Shown here piece after piece: positions 8,096-16,816 of a stretch of DNA of 64,000 nt. The notes beneath the pieces were generated by a model. That model did not search any database. It saw nothing but the letters and a program-made list of their open reading frames with translations, and was not told the origin of the DNA. The position numbers and the translations under genes are program-made. Source of the DNA: Limisalsivibrio acetivorans (GTDB lineage Bacteria; Chrysiogenota; Deferribacteres; Deferribacterales; Geovibrionaceae); contig NZ_ATWF01000001.1 in the NCBI RefSeq assembly GCF_000421105.1, forward strand, positions 1,809,407-1,873,406, written 5' to 3'. The stretch's first letter is position 1, and each line of letters starts with the position of its first letter.

Positions 8096-9694
8096 CTAGA
8101 AGCTGTAGTTTACGCCGACTTCAAAGACGTGCTTGGTGTAATCGTTAATATCGTCATCGGAGTCGTTGCTGTTAAATGTGTATCCGCCATTAAAGAAAAC
8201 AGACTCGTTCAGCTTGTAGATCAATGTTGCGCTTAAGCTGTTGTATCTGTCGGAGCGGTCGAGATTGTCATAATCGTAGAGGATCGTATCGAAAACAGCC
8301 TGGGCGTTGATGCTTCTGGTTATCCTTGCGGCAAGGCTTAGCTTCAGCTCAGTCTGTGTGTTTTCTCTGTATTCGCCGTCCGTATCCTCCTTTGCGAGGT
8401 AGCCTGTGAGCTCGGCAATAAACTTGCCGCCGAAGGCTCTGGAAACCCCTAAGCCACCCTTGTAGAGTTTTCCATCCCTGTTATAATCCTCGGGGACGTC
8501 TGAGTGGTAGTCCTTAACAGATAGCCTGAGTGGGAGCATAAACTTCCATGAGTCCATCTTATATGTACCCTTTGCCTCAATGCTGAAGACATCGGAGTAT
8601 TCATCTCCGTCCAGGTAGGTTTTAGCGTAGCTGAGCTTGGGCAGGAGGAGCTCGAAGCTGTCGTATCTCTTATAGAAAGAGCCATAGAACTTATGGCTGC
8701 TGGCGTTGTATTCCTCAACGCTGTGGTTCCATGACTTGTAGTTTGTCATCCCTGCTCTGATTTCATCGTAGGCGTAGTCATAGAAGTTCAAGCGGAGATC
8801 TGCGATTATGTAGGTCCTGAAGCTGTCCTCTTCGGAAACATTCTCAACCTTGTCCTCATCAACGGCAGTAACGTTTGTGTCATACTGCTCGCCGAGTCCT
8901 ATGAGACCGGAAAATAACCTTTTCTTTTTGGCCAGCTCTTCCTTTTTCTCGGCGGTGAAGGGTGATTCACCCATGTTTCCATAGGCCTTTTCCGCACAGC
9001 CGAAACGTTTATTGGCTGAGCATATCTCAGCTATGAAATACTGAGCTTTCCTGTAGAGTTCAGGGTAGGGCTCTTTTGAAACGTAACGGAAGTTTGAGAG
9101 TGCTGTCTGGAGTTTCCCTTCTTTGATTGCTATTACACCACTGCGGTAACGATACCTGTCATCCTTTTGAGGAATATTTGAAAGTGCCTCTTTGGCTGAC
9201 TCAAGCTCACCTGTATTGGTGTAAATATCTGTGATTTGATAGGAGACCTCGGGGTCATCCTCCTTTTCAAGGTATGACTTAAAGTTATTAAGGGCCCCCT
9301 CAAGGTTGCCCATGCTGTACAGTGCTATACCCTTATACTTGGCAAGGCGGTTATCACGGTAGCTCTTACCTTCTATTTCGTTAAGGACGTATAAGGCCTC
9401 GTCGTACTCTTCGTTCTCCACCATTCTGTTGATGGTTTTGTATCCTTCGTCCTGGTCGCCTTTCTCGAAGTAGCATATTGCAAGGTAAAGGTCGGGTGAA
9501 ACGCCCTCTTTCTCTTCAAGGTTGCTGAGTTCTGAATCCATGCCGGAACACTCTCCGGCCTTTATTTTACTGAATACCCTTTCATATGCGGGTGAATACT
9601 CCCCTGCAACGGGATAATACGCCGCATATGCCAGCGAAGCGGTAAGTAAAACAGAGGCAGCCAGACATATCTTTGCGGCTCTCTTAAAATACAT
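8096..9694 (-). CDS. TPR protein with C-terminal outer-membrane beta-barrel
   Basis: Predicted 532 residues. Signal peptide at 1-24 (ending SLAYA). Residues about 45-240 are TPR-like helical repeats (ALYSMGNLEGALNNFKSYL is typical). From about 260 to the end, alternating aromatic strands finish with VFEVGVNYSF, the terminal-Phe signature recognised by the Bam machinery. An outer-membrane barrel with a periplasmic TPR region resembles proteins that export or display partners, such as surface-lipoprotein assembly modulators; the FecR protein downstream may be its partner. Both ideas are inference from architecture and operon order. Confidence 0.78.
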   Translation of the reverse strand: MYFKRAAKICLAASVLLTASLAYAAYYPVAGEYSPAYERVFSKIKAGECSGMDSELSNLEEKEGVSPDLYLAICYFEKGDQDEGYKTINRMVENEEYDEALYVLNEIEGKSYRDNRLAKYKGIALYSMGNLEGALNNFKSYLEKEDDPEVSYQITDIYTNTGELESAKEALSNIPQKDDRYRYRSGVIAIKEGKLQTALSNFRYVSKEPYPELYRKAQYFIAEICSANKRFGCAEKAYGNMGESPFTAEKKEELAKKKRLFSGLIGLGEQYDTNVTAVDEDKVENVSEEDSFRTYIIADLRLNFYDYAYDEIRAGMTNYKSWNHSVEEYNASSHKFYGSFYKRYDSFELLLPKLSYAKTYLDGDEYSDVFSIEAKGTYKMDSWKFMLPLRLSVKDYHSDVPEDYNRDGKLYKGGLGVSRAFGGKFIAELTGYLAKEDTDGEYRENTQTELKLSLAARITRSINAQAVFDTILYDYDNLDRSDRYNSLSATLIYKLNESVFFNGGYTFNSNDSDDDINDYTKHVFEVGVNYSF

Positions 9695-9802
9695 AACGAT
9701 CCCCCTCCCGAAAGGAAACGCACCCTTTGCGGGATCTGATTGTCTTTAGCGCAACGGTCTGAGCACCTCATAGGGCACATTCCGACTGCGTTTTCCATTA
9801 TA
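9695..9802 (-). promoter_or_regulatory. Promoter and structured 5' leader of the TPR/barrel-FecR operon
   Basis: On the minus strand a TATAAT (9797-9802) precedes a leader of about 95 nt. The first half (9750-9790) folds into a long imperfect hairpin (CGCAGTCGG with CCGTTGCG plus an inner stem). The second half is closed by GATCCC pairing with GGGATC (9731-9736 with 9698-9703), placing the GGAGG ribosome site (9704-9708) inside the fold. That layout suits control of translation. It does not match the c-di-GMP-I riboswitch core, and I could not assign it to a known class. Confidence 0.4.
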
Positions 9803-9841
9803 CCATTATTTTATAGGGGGGGGAGTCCAAAGTAAAGTGAA

Positions 9842-10810
9842 TTACCCCGCTGTTTTACTGCCTTTCAGTCTTCTGGAGTTAAGGATGAACCCGATGCCCA
9901 CAACTACCATTATGACGCTAAGAAGATGCGGAGCACGGAAAGCGCCGAGCATTAGATCATCCGCTCGGAATGTTGTTACAAAGCCCCTTATAACACCGTA
10001 AAGGATCAGGTATCCTCCAGTAATCATTCCTGTACCGATGATTTTATCCTTCTTCCAGAAATATAGGAGGAGTGCAAAACCTATGAAATTAAGGATCATC
10101 TCGTAGAAGAATGTGGGGTGGACAGGGAGCGTGCCGAAATCCATGTATGCTGGGCCTCTATATTTAGAGGGGAAGCTGATTCCCCACGGGAAGTACTCAT
10201 GGAGGTAGTAGGCCTTACCTTCGAAGTTAACTATAAGCTCCCCCCCTTTCCGTTTTATTATTTCAGATAGAATAGAAACACTCCTCGGTGTATCCTGAAG
10301 GCCCACCTGGGAGAGTACACTGCTCCAGAATTCGGGGAATACGTTTTTTAGTCTGAATATAATATCAGGCGGCGTCATCGTGGGAACACCATGGGCCTCG
10401 CCGTTGGCAAAATTGCCAAAACGCCCCAGCCCCTGCGACAGGAGAAGGAAAGGGAACATGGCATCGCCGAGGATGAGTGGGTTGATCTTCTTGTACCAGC
10501 AGTAGGAGAGTGCGGCGATAAAACCGCCGATTATACCGCCGTGGATTGCAAGGCCGCCATGCCATATGGCTATCATCTCTAAAGGGTTGCCACCGTAGTA
10601 GTCCCACCGGAAGGCGACGTAGTACATCCTTGCACCGAGCAGGGCGATTATGAAGGTGAATATGATAAAGTTTTCGGTTTCGGCTGGCTTTATACCGAAC
10701 TTCTCCGCCCTTTTTCTGGTGAAGTATATTGTGAGCAGAAGACCGATAATGTACATTAGGCTGTAAATTCGCAGCTCAAAGAAGCCGATCTTGAATAAAT
10801 AGGGGAACAA
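9842..10810 (-). CDS. lgt: Prolipoprotein diacylglyceryl transferase
   Basis: Inner-membrane enzyme that moves diacylglycerol from phosphatidylglycerol to the lipobox Cys of prolipoproteins. The family signature GRFGNFANGEAHG is present, as are WHGGLAIHGG and several transmembrane segments. The longest open frame reaches 11125, but its first 105 codons run back through the rpsB leader and start and do not look like Lgt. AGGAGG at 10817-10822 sits six bases before a TTG at 10808-10810, giving MFPYLFKIGFFELRIYS and 322 residues. The protein has an extra segment (about residues 165-215, SILSEIIKRKGGE region) before the PVHPTFFYE motif, making it somewhat longer than usual. It diverges from rpsB. 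Confidence 0.9.
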   Translation of the reverse strand: MFPYLFKIGFFELRIYSLMYIIGLLLTIYFTRKRAEKFGIKPAETENFIIFTFIIALLGARMYYVAFRWDYYGGNPLEMIAIWHGGLAIHGGIIGGFIAALSYCWYKKINPLILGDAMFPFLLLSQGLGRFGNFANGEAHGVPTMTPPDIIFRLKNVFPEFWSSVLSQVGLQDTPRSVSILSEIIKRKGGELIVNFEGKAYYLHEYFPWGISFPSKYRGPAYMDFGTLPVHPTFFYEMILNFIGFALLLYFWKKDKIIGTGMITGGYLILYGVIRGFVTTFRADDLMLGAFRAPHLLSVIMVVVGIGFILNSRRLKGSKTAG

Positions 10811-10933
10811 ACCCAACCTCCTGCGATAAGCTTTGAGGTTCTGATTATTAACGTAACTAAGTACTTTGTAAAGTGCTGTGAAGCGGATAACATCAATTCT
10901 ACAAAAATTTGGCATTATCCGACGTATTAGCTG

Positions 10934-10962
10934 TTGATCTTTCTCCTTGTTAGTGATAGAAA
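10934..10962 (+). promoter_or_regulatory. Candidate sigma-70 promoter of rpsB-tsf
   Basis: TTGATC (10934-10939), a 17-bp spacer and TAGAAA (10957-10962). The start would be near 10969, giving a leader of about 100 nt that contains the hairpin at 10979-11046. Confidence 0.45.
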
Positions 10963-10978
10963 ACTGATCCACTTCGCA

Positions 10979-11046
10979 CGCCCCAGTTGCGTCCATATGG
11001 GCATGTGCCGCTACATGAAACGCTGCGGTGCCCTTTGGCAGGGGCG
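10979..11046 (+). promoter_or_regulatory. Structured rpsB leader
   Basis: CGCCCC (10979-10984) pairs with GGGGCG (11041-11046). Inside, GGGCA (10999-11003) pairs with TGCCC (11029-11033), and CCGC (11008-11011) with GCGG (11025-11028) across a bulge. The fold ends 25 nt before the rpsB ATG. Leaders of rpsB in other bacteria are bound by S2 for feedback control; the same role here is inference from position. Confidence 0.45.
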
Positions 11047-11071
11047 GAGGATAAACAAATTTGGAGGAAAC

Positions 11072-11911
11072 ATGTCTTACATTTCTATGAAAAACCTGCT
11101 CGAAGCAGGTGTGCATTTCGGACACCAGACAAAGCGCTGGAACCCGAAGATGGCAAAGTACGTCTTCGGTGCAAGAAACGGTATCTACATTCTCGACCTG
11201 CAGAAGACTGTGCAGTGCTTCAACCTCGCATACGAGTTCATCAGAGATGCCTCAAAAGCTGGTAGCACCTTCCTTATGGTCGGTACTAAAAAGCAGGCCC
11301 AGGAAGCTATCAGAGATGCTTCTGAGAAATGCGGCTGCTACTACGTAAACCAGAGATGGCTCGGCGGAATGCTCACAAACTTCGAAACTATTAAAACACG
11401 TATCCAGAGGCTTAAGGAACTCGAAGAGATGTTCGCCAGCGGATTCGTTGACAGATTCACAAAGAAAGAGATCGCAAGGCTCCGCAGAGAGTATGAAAAG
11501 CTCCAGAAGAACCTCAGCGGTATCAAAGATATGGGTGAGCTTCCCGATATCATGTTCATCATCGATATCAAGATGGAGCAGAACGCAATAAACGAAGCAC
11601 GCAAGCTCGGTATCCCCGTTGTAGCCATCGTTGATACAAACTGCGACCCCGACCTTGTAGACTTCCCCATCCCCGGTAACGACGACGCTATCAGGGCATG
11701 CCAGCTTATTTCCACCAGGATCGCAGACGCTATCCTTGAAGGCAAGCAGCTCCGTGAGGACGAGCTTGTGCAGGAAGTACGCGAAGCGGCTGAGGATCAG
11801 GACGATGTTCCCGTTGAGGAAATCGTTGACGAATCCGTTCCCGCTGAGGCGGAGGCAAAGCCCGCAGAAGAAGAGAAAACAGAAAAAGATACAGAAAAGG
11901 AGAACAACTAA
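11072..11911 (+). CDS. rpsB: 30S ribosomal protein S2
   Basis: Start [19 protein letters not shown] is the family N-terminus, with TTGGAGGAAAC just before the ATG; a longer in-frame extension upstream lies in the leader and is rejected. Family landmarks include [26 protein letters not shown] and PDIMFIID. The 279-residue product ends in an acidic Glu/Ala/Lys-rich tail (about 250-279). It assembles onto the small subunit platform. tsf follows after 2 bp, the usual pairing; pyrH and frr, often next, are not here. Confidence 0.97.
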   Translation: MSYISMKNLLEAGVHFGHQTKRWNPKMAKYVFGARNGIYILDLQKTVQCFNLAYEFIRDASKAGSTFLMVGTKKQAQEAIRDASEKCGCYYVNQRWLGGMLTNFETIKTRIQRLKELEEMFASGFVDRFTKKEIARLRREYEKLQKNLSGIKDMGELPDIMFIIDIKMEQNAINEARKLGIPVVAIVDTNCDPDLVDFPIPGNDDAIRACQLISTRIADAILEGKQLREDELVQEVREAAEDQDDVPVEEIVDESVPAEAEAKPAEEEKTEKDTEKENN

Positions 11912-11913
11912 TC

Positions 11914-12786
11914 ATGGCACAGATCACAGCCTCTATGGTGAAGGAGCTCCGTGAAAAAACCGGAGCCGGCATGATGGACTGCAAAAAAGCCCTTGCCGAG
12001 AACGACGGTGATATTGAAAAAGCGGTGGAGTTTCTCCGTAAAAAAGGTCTTTCCGCTGCTGCTAAAAAAGCGGGCAGAATCGCCGCCGAAGGTGTAGTTG
12101 CAGAATACAGCGCAGACAATGTCGGCGCTATTATTGAAGTTAACACAGAAACAGACTTCGTAGCTAAAAACGACGATTTCAAAGCTTTCGTAGCAGAGCT
12201 TGCAAAAATAGTTGCAGAGCAGAACCCCGCAGATGTTGATGCCCTCATGAAGTGCAAGACTGCAGACGGCTCAACAGTAGAGGAAGAGCTTACCGAGAAG
12301 ATTGCAACCATTGGCGAGAAGATCAGCATACGCAGGTTCGTACGCCTTGATGGTGAGAACATCAGCACATACATCCACATGGGCGGCAAAATCGGCGTTA
12401 TCACATCCCTCAAGGGTGGCGATGCGGATCTTTCCAAGGATATCTGCCTCCATGTTGCAGCTTCCAACCCCAAGTATCTCAACAAGGATCAGGTAGACCA
12501 GGAATTCATCGACAAAGAGAAGGATATCTTCGTTGCCAAGCTCAAGGAGCAGGGCAAGCCCGAGAATATCATCCCCAAGATCGTTGAAGGTCAGGTTAAC
12601 AAGCTTCTTCAAGAGGTATGCCTCGTGAACCAGCCTTTTGTTAAGGATCCCGATGTAACCATCGAAAAGCTCCTTAGCAACAAGGGTGCAGAGATCGTTT
12701 CCTATAGCCGTTTCGAAATGGGTGAGGGTCTCGAAAAAAAGCAGGAGAATTTTGCGGAAGAGGTTATGAAGCAGATCAAGAGCTAA
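11914..12786 (+). CDS. tsf: Translation elongation factor Ts
   Basis: Nucleotide-exchange factor that frees EF-Tu from GDP. The N-terminal UBA-like domain carries VKELREKTGAGMMDCKKAL and the core the diagnostic VNTETDFVAKNDDF. 290 residues, normal length for the two-subdomain form. It starts two bases after rpsB and ends before a strong terminator, so rpsB-tsf is a closed two-gene unit. Confidence 0.97.
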   Translation: MAQITASMVKELREKTGAGMMDCKKALAENDGDIEKAVEFLRKKGLSAAAKKAGRIAAEGVVAEYSADNVGAIIEVNTETDFVAKNDDFKAFVAELAKIVAEQNPADVDALMKCKTADGSTVEEELTEKIATIGEKISIRRFVRLDGENISTYIHMGGKIGVITSLKGGDADLSKDICLHVAASNPKYLNKDQVDQEFIDKEKDIFVAKLKEQGKPENIIPKIVEGQVNKLLQEVCLVNQPFVKDPDVTIEKLLSNKGAEIVSYSRFEMGEGLEKKQENFAEEVMKQIKS

Positions 12787-12858
12787 GCAAAGGTTCTTGC
12801 TGTTCCATTAGTGTTGCATTCAACGCTATATCCAAACTGCAAAACAAGAGATAGAATG

Positions 12859-12896
12859 AAGGCGGTTGCACGTTTATACGGACAGCCGCCTTTTTT
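12859..12896 (+). terminator. Intrinsic terminator of rpsB-tsf
   Basis: AAGGCGG (12859-12865) pairs with CCGCCTT (12886-12892), followed by TTTTTT. Confidence 0.85.
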
Positions 12897-12899
12897 ATG

Positions 12900-13569
12900 G
12901 CTGATTTGATTTATGTAATTTTCCATCCATGGAAATTCCATTGTTGTTCGAGCGGGGGAACCCCGCTCTCTCGTACTTCCGGCTACGATATATCTGGGAA
13001 ATTCATCATCCTGATAATTTCCCTGCCACTACACTCGGCAAAGCCTTCGCTTCGCTTACTTCCGTTACAGAATATGAAGCATAGCTCCATATTCTTCACT
13101 TCAGAGCCAACATCCATGTTGGCTTGATTAGTTTCAACCTCAAACATGTGATTAGCATAAGCTTTCATGGATGAAAGCTCGCTTGCGTAAGTGAGAAGGA
13201 AGTAACTAATTAATATTTGGGAAATTCATCATCCTGATAATTTCCCTGCCGCTACGCTCGGCAAAGCCTTCGCTCCGCTTACTTCCGGCTACATAAATTG
13301 AATACAATTCAATTTAGTTTCGCCTTCAGGGCTTCCATCCTTGGAAGCCTTTTATATATCAACCTCAAACGTATGATTAGCATAAGCTTTCATGGATTAA
13401 AGCGTACTACACATCAATCATTATATTTATCTTCAAAATGGGTTTTTGAGGGGTGCGGGGAACTTTGTTCCCTAAAAAGTTCCCTGCGATCTTTTACTTT
13501 CATACTTATATTCGAAATTAGTCACTAATTTATTTGGCTTCGTGCTAAAGCACGCCATACTTTTGGCGC
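12900..13569 (+). repeat. Mosaic hairpin-repeat block 1
   Basis: About 670 bp without a credible gene, made of modules that recur elsewhere in the window. In order: a module-B hairpin near 12920 (TCCATGGAAATTCC); GAGCGGGG-gaa-CCCCGCTC; GGGAAATT...AATTTCCC (module C, twice, about 12998 and 13218); GCCAACA-tcca-TGTTGGC; AGCTTTCA-tgga-TGAAAGCT (module D); GGCTTCCA...TGGAAGCC; module A near 13430; CGTGCTaaAGCACG; then CATACTTTTG, where the IS30 element interrupts. Nearly every module is a self-complementary hairpin. Short frames here overlap the repeats and are not genes. Confidence 0.8.
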
Positions 13570-14665
13570 GCAGATTGTAATAGCAATCTTATCACTAATA
13601 TGAAATAAAAAAGGCTCATGCCATGCAGTCTTCACCACAAAAACTTTCTCCCGAAGGAGGAGCACAGCAATGAGCCATAAGCATCTTAGCATTAGAGATC
13701 GAGAAATACTAGAGCGTCTACTTCGCCAGGGATACTCACAACGTAAAATATCCGCAATATTAGGCATTACACAATCTGCTGTAAGTCAGGAAATCAGTCG
13801 TAATAAGGATTGCTGTAACAGATATCGAGCTAAAGCATCCCACTCTCGAGCCTTACGTAGGCGCAAAAAGACTAAGGGCGGATTTCGTAAGGATAAGGGA
13901 TTTTTGTTAAACTATGTCCGAGAGAAACTAGAACAACACTGGTCACCGGAGCAGATATCCGGTCGTTTAAAGAGAGATTATCCGTGTGAGTCAGATAAAC
14001 ATATATCATTTAAGAGCATATATTTATGGGTACGCAAGGGTATTGACCATGAGTACAGGGATGTTCCCTTACGTGGCTACCACAAGTATTTCAGGACACA
14101 CCGAGGTCGTAAACGCACTATAGGTATAAAGGCAGGAAGTCGTTCAGCCAAGACAGACCTTCCTCGCATTGAGGACCGTCCAGAAGAGGGTTTTGGAGTA
14201 TGGGAGAGCGATCTTATAAGTGGTTACAACAAAAGCGGTTATATAGCAACTTTTGTAGAGAGAAGTACTGGTTTTATATGGGCTGAGAAACTTGAGAACA
14301 AGTCTATAAAAGAATATAACCGCTCAGCAATAGAGTGTATAAGGCGCTTTGGCAGCTCTAAGTTTAAATCCATAACAGTAGATAGAGGTAAAGAGTTTTA
14401 CGGTTATAAGTCAGTAGGAGTACAGTTCTATTTCTGCAATCCGATGAGTCCTAATGAAAGAGCACTTAACGAAAACATGAACGGGCTTCTTCGGCAGTAT
14501 TTTCCGAAGAGAACAAGCTTTAAAGATGTAAAGAGTGAAGATGTATACAGGGCAGTAGAAGAGATCAACAATAGGCCTAAGAAAAGATTTGGGTATATGA
14601 CAACTATGGAAGTACTTGATAGCATGGGCATAGAGATGTGATAAGATTCAATTTACAATTCGCAC
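13570..14665 (+). mobile_element. IS30-family insertion sequence
   Basis: About 1.1 kb. The subterminal inverted repeat ATTGTAA (13574-13580) and TTACAAT (14653-14659) lie just inside the ends. The flanks join exactly to the unoccupied site at 24681-24703 (inverse strand) if a 2-bp GC duplication (13568-13569 and 14666-14667) is assumed; the ends could shift by 2 bp. Insertion is in the loop of the hairpin CATACTTTTG-gcg-CAAAAGTATG. The single transposase gene is intact, so the element may be functional. Confidence 0.85.
13670..14641 (+). CDS. IS30-family transposase
   Basis: 323 residues, full length for the family. The N-terminal helix-turn-helix (QGYSQRKISAILGITQSAVS) is followed by HWSPEQISGRL and a DDE catalytic core: Asp in WESDLISG, Asp in TVDRGKEF, Glu in NERALNENMNG. 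GAAGGAGGAGC precedes the ATG. It cuts and joins element ends; IS30-type enzymes commonly choose palindromic targets, which fits the insertion site here. The reading frame is intact. Confidence 0.94.
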   Translation: MSHKHLSIRDREILERLLRQGYSQRKISAILGITQSAVSQEISRNKDCCNRYRAKASHSRALRRRKKTKGGFRKDKGFLLNYVREKLEQHWSPEQISGRLKRDYPCESDKHISFKSIYLWVRKGIDHEYRDVPLRGYHKYFRTHRGRKRTIGIKAGSRSAKTDLPRIEDRPEEGFGVWESDLISGYNKSGYIATFVERSTGFIWAEKLENKSIKEYNRSAIECIRRFGSSKFKSITVDRGKEFYGYKSVGVQFYFCNPMSPNERALNENMNGLLRQYFPKRTSFKDVKSEDVYRAVEEINNRPKKRFGYMTTMEVLDSMGIEM

Positions 14666-14762
14666 GCAAAAGTATGCAAAACTATTCCCTCAGGGTTTTC
14701 CAGCCGTCATTGTTACTCATTTATTATCATAAATTCGTAAGTGATGGTGGTGCCCTCATTTC

Positions 14763-14891
14763 GCTCTTTTTCCACCTGAAGTTTTGCTGATGCTGAGGAG
14801 TGTAACCGCATATCATACGTGAAAGTATTCAATATTTAGGATTACCTCATCTGTCACGTGCGGCCAAAACTTCCGGGCGGTTCAAAAGAGC
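14763..14891 (+). repeat. 130-nt multi-stem core repeat, copy 1
   Basis: Nested pairings: 14763-14770 (GCTCTTTT) with 14884-14891; 14778-14786 (GAAGTTTTG) with 14865-14873; 14806-14810 (CCGCA) with 14859-14863; 14818-14821 with 14855-14858. No coding frame. Other copies: 15287-15416, 20890-21019 and 24465-24594. Confidence 0.75.
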
Positions 14892-15286
14892 TCATTCGGC
14901 TGTAAAACATTCGGGGAAGATTAAGAGCTTGTCTGATTTAACCTATGGAATTTTCCATCCATGGAAGCCTGTTGCATTTCAACCTTGCTTGCATGATTAG
15001 CATGAGCTTTCATGGATGAAAGAGTACTACACATGAATCATTATATTTATCTTCAAAATGGGTTTTTAAGGGGATTCTAAGGGGAAAGTTTTCCCTAAAA
15101 ATTTCCCCCTTAGTCTTAATTTTTACATAATCACATTCGAAATTAGGCACTAATTTGTTAGTCTTGCGCTTATGCGCCACATACTTTTTAGAAAAGTATG
15201 CAAAACTATTCCCTCAGGGTTTTCCAGCCCCCATTGTTACTCATTTATATTCATAAATTCGTAAGAGATGGTGATTCCCTCATTTC

Positions 15287-15416
15287 ACTCTTTTTCCACC
15301 TGAAGTTTTGCTGATGCTGAGGAGTGTAACCGCATATCATACGTGAAAGTATTCAATATTTAGGATTACCTCATCTGTCACGTGCGGCCAAAACTTCCGG
15401 GCGGTTCCAAAAGAGC
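15287..15416 (+). repeat. 130-nt multi-stem core repeat, copy 2
   Basis: Nearly identical to copy 1. It differs by a G to A in the outer stem (CACTCTTTT) and an extra C in GGTTCC. Same orientation as copy 1, about 525 bp apart. Confidence 0.75.
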
Positions 15417-15951
15417 TCATTCGGCTGTAAAACATTCGGGGAAGATTAAGAGCTTGTCTGATTTAACCTATGGAATTTACCATCCATGGAAGCCCTGTTG
15501 CATTTCAACCTTGCTTGCATGATTAGCATGAGCTTTCATGGGTGAAATTTGTTAGATCTCAATATTTATATTTCCATCAAAATGGGTTTTTGAGGGGTGT
15601 GGGGAACTTTGTTCCCTAAAAAGTTCCCTGCGTTCTTAGTTTTACTAATCTATGGAATATCCCGTCCATGGAAATTTCATTGTTGTTCGAGCGGGGGGAA
15701 CACCGCTCTCTCGTACTTCCGGCTACGTCAGACCAGCAGAGCTGTTCTTCCTTTCGCCTTCAGGGCTTCCATCCTTGGAAGCCTATTATATATCAACCTT
15801 TATAAAAATCCCAAGATGGGTTTTTAAGGGGATCCTAAGGGGAAAGTTTCCCCTAAATATTTTCCTTTATATTATTAATTAAAAACACTAGTAATCATAG
15901 ATATATGCCACCCTTGCTCTCATTCCAAGGAGAGAATTATCCTCAATAAGC

Positions 15952-16545
15952 CTAAACGATCATTTCGATAACGAATGGTGTGATGCCGGTGAGGATAACA
16001 CCTTGGACAAAGCCGATGATAGCGGCTCTTCTTCCGGCGTATTTTTCGATTATGGGGAGTGTTACGTCCATAGTTGTGGCACCTCCCGGAGCTATGGCGG
16101 CGTATGGACCGAGGTATTTTGCTATGACCGGTATCAGGAACAGGCTGAGAGATTCACGCATTACGTTTGCGAGGAATGCGATTGCTCCGAGTTCTGCGCC
16201 TTTGACTTTTGCAAGGATGACTGCGCTGAAAGAGTACCAGCCAAAGCCAGCGGCAACGGCCATTGCATCCTGTCCGGAGAGGTTCACGATAGATGCGCAG
16301 AGGAATCCGCCGAAGAGTGTGCCGAGTATAGTTCCTGCAGGCACGATGAGGAGCATCTTATCCGCTTTGAACATGCTGGAGAATGATGTCCGGTTGTTAC
16401 CGAGGTCGAAACCGATAAGAAACAGCATCAGATACAGGGTTATCTCTACGAGTATACCATTATTAGCATTAAGGACTTCGGGCACAACACCGAAGAATGA
16501 CGCAACCGCACCGAGGATAACTGCGGCGATGAGCAGTACCATCAT
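15952..16545 (-). CDS. LysO-family lysine exporter, C-terminal half (split gene)
   Basis: 197 residues with about six transmembrane segments, matching the C-terminal part of LysO/YbjE (DUF340), inner-membrane L-lysine exporters. Conserved stretches include MLFLIGFDLG, GFGWYSFSAV and APGGATTMDVTLP. Its ATG overlaps the stop of the N-terminal partner (16542-16545), which implies translational coupling and a true two-gene arrangement, not a frameshift. The two products would assemble into one transporter. Confidence 0.82.
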   Translation of the reverse strand: MMVLLIAAVILGAVASFFGVVPEVLNANNGILVEITLYLMLFLIGFDLGNNRTSFSSMFKADKMLLIVPAGTILGTLFGGFLCASIVNLSGQDAMAVAAGFGWYSFSAVILAKVKGAELGAIAFLANVMRESLSLFLIPVIAKYLGPYAAIAPGGATTMDVTLPIIEKYAGRRAAIIGFVQGVILTGITPFVIEMIV

Positions 16546-16814
16546 TTCTGCTTACCCCCGAAAAGGCGCACCATTATGAGCACAGCGATAACGCTGAAAA
16601 CTATTGATGATAGTGCAATAACAAAAGAGACTATACCGAATTTACCGAGCTTGCCGATTATCTGCGGATCGCTCCCGAGGCCAACTCCCATAAGAAACAG
16701 GAGGGCTACCAGGCTGGCTGTAAAGAGGTGCTTGCGCACATTCAGAAACCAGCCCTGGGGAAGCAGAAGTGCCGGTACAAGCCCCGCCAGAACGGCGAGA
16801 GCGTAGTAGAGCAT
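16542..16814 (-). CDS. LysO-family lysine exporter, N-terminal half (split gene)
   Basis: 90 residues with three hydrophobic segments and the family motif FLMGVGLGSDP, corresponding to the N-terminal portion of single-chain LysO. It ends in a 4-bp overlap with the gene for the C-terminal half and starts 2 bp after the methylmalonyl-CoA epimerase stop, placing it in the gat operon. Split DUF340 genes are known in several phyla. Confidence 0.8.
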   Translation of the reverse strand: MLYYALAVLAGLVPALLLPQGWFLNVRKHLFTASLVALLFLMGVGLGSDPQIIGKLGKFGIVSFVIALSSIVFSVIAVLIMVRLFGGKQK

Positions 16815-16816
16815 GT

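Larger units (their letters stand above)
14666..15950 (+). repeat. Mosaic hairpin-repeat block 2 with a 390-bp direct duplication
   Basis: About 1.3 kb with no credible gene. Segment 14670-15065 is repeated almost unchanged at 15200-15590: AGTATGCAAAACTATTCCC, the 130-nt core, TTCGGGGAAGATTAAGAGC, a CCATGG module and a module D hairpin, then module A. A third partial run (15650-15880) holds module B with GAGCGGGGGGAACACCGCTC, the GGCTTCCA hairpin and another module A variant. The block ends near the lysO genes. Confidence 0.8.

Noticed and set aside
9695-9802. c-di-GMP-I (GEMM) riboswitch
   Set aside because: A CGCAAAG-like stretch is present, but the two-helix core with its tetraloop and receptor is not; listed only as an unassigned leader.
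9811-11125. Longer Lgt product starting at 11125
   Set aside because: The extra N-terminus is read from the rpsB leader and start in reverse; a TTG at 10810 with an ideal Shine-Dalgarno fits the family.
14763-14891. Group II intron domain V/VI or retron RNA
   Set aside because: Some stretches recall domain V (CGTGCGG, GCGGTTC), but the catalytic triad and bulge are absent, and no reverse transcriptase is in the window.
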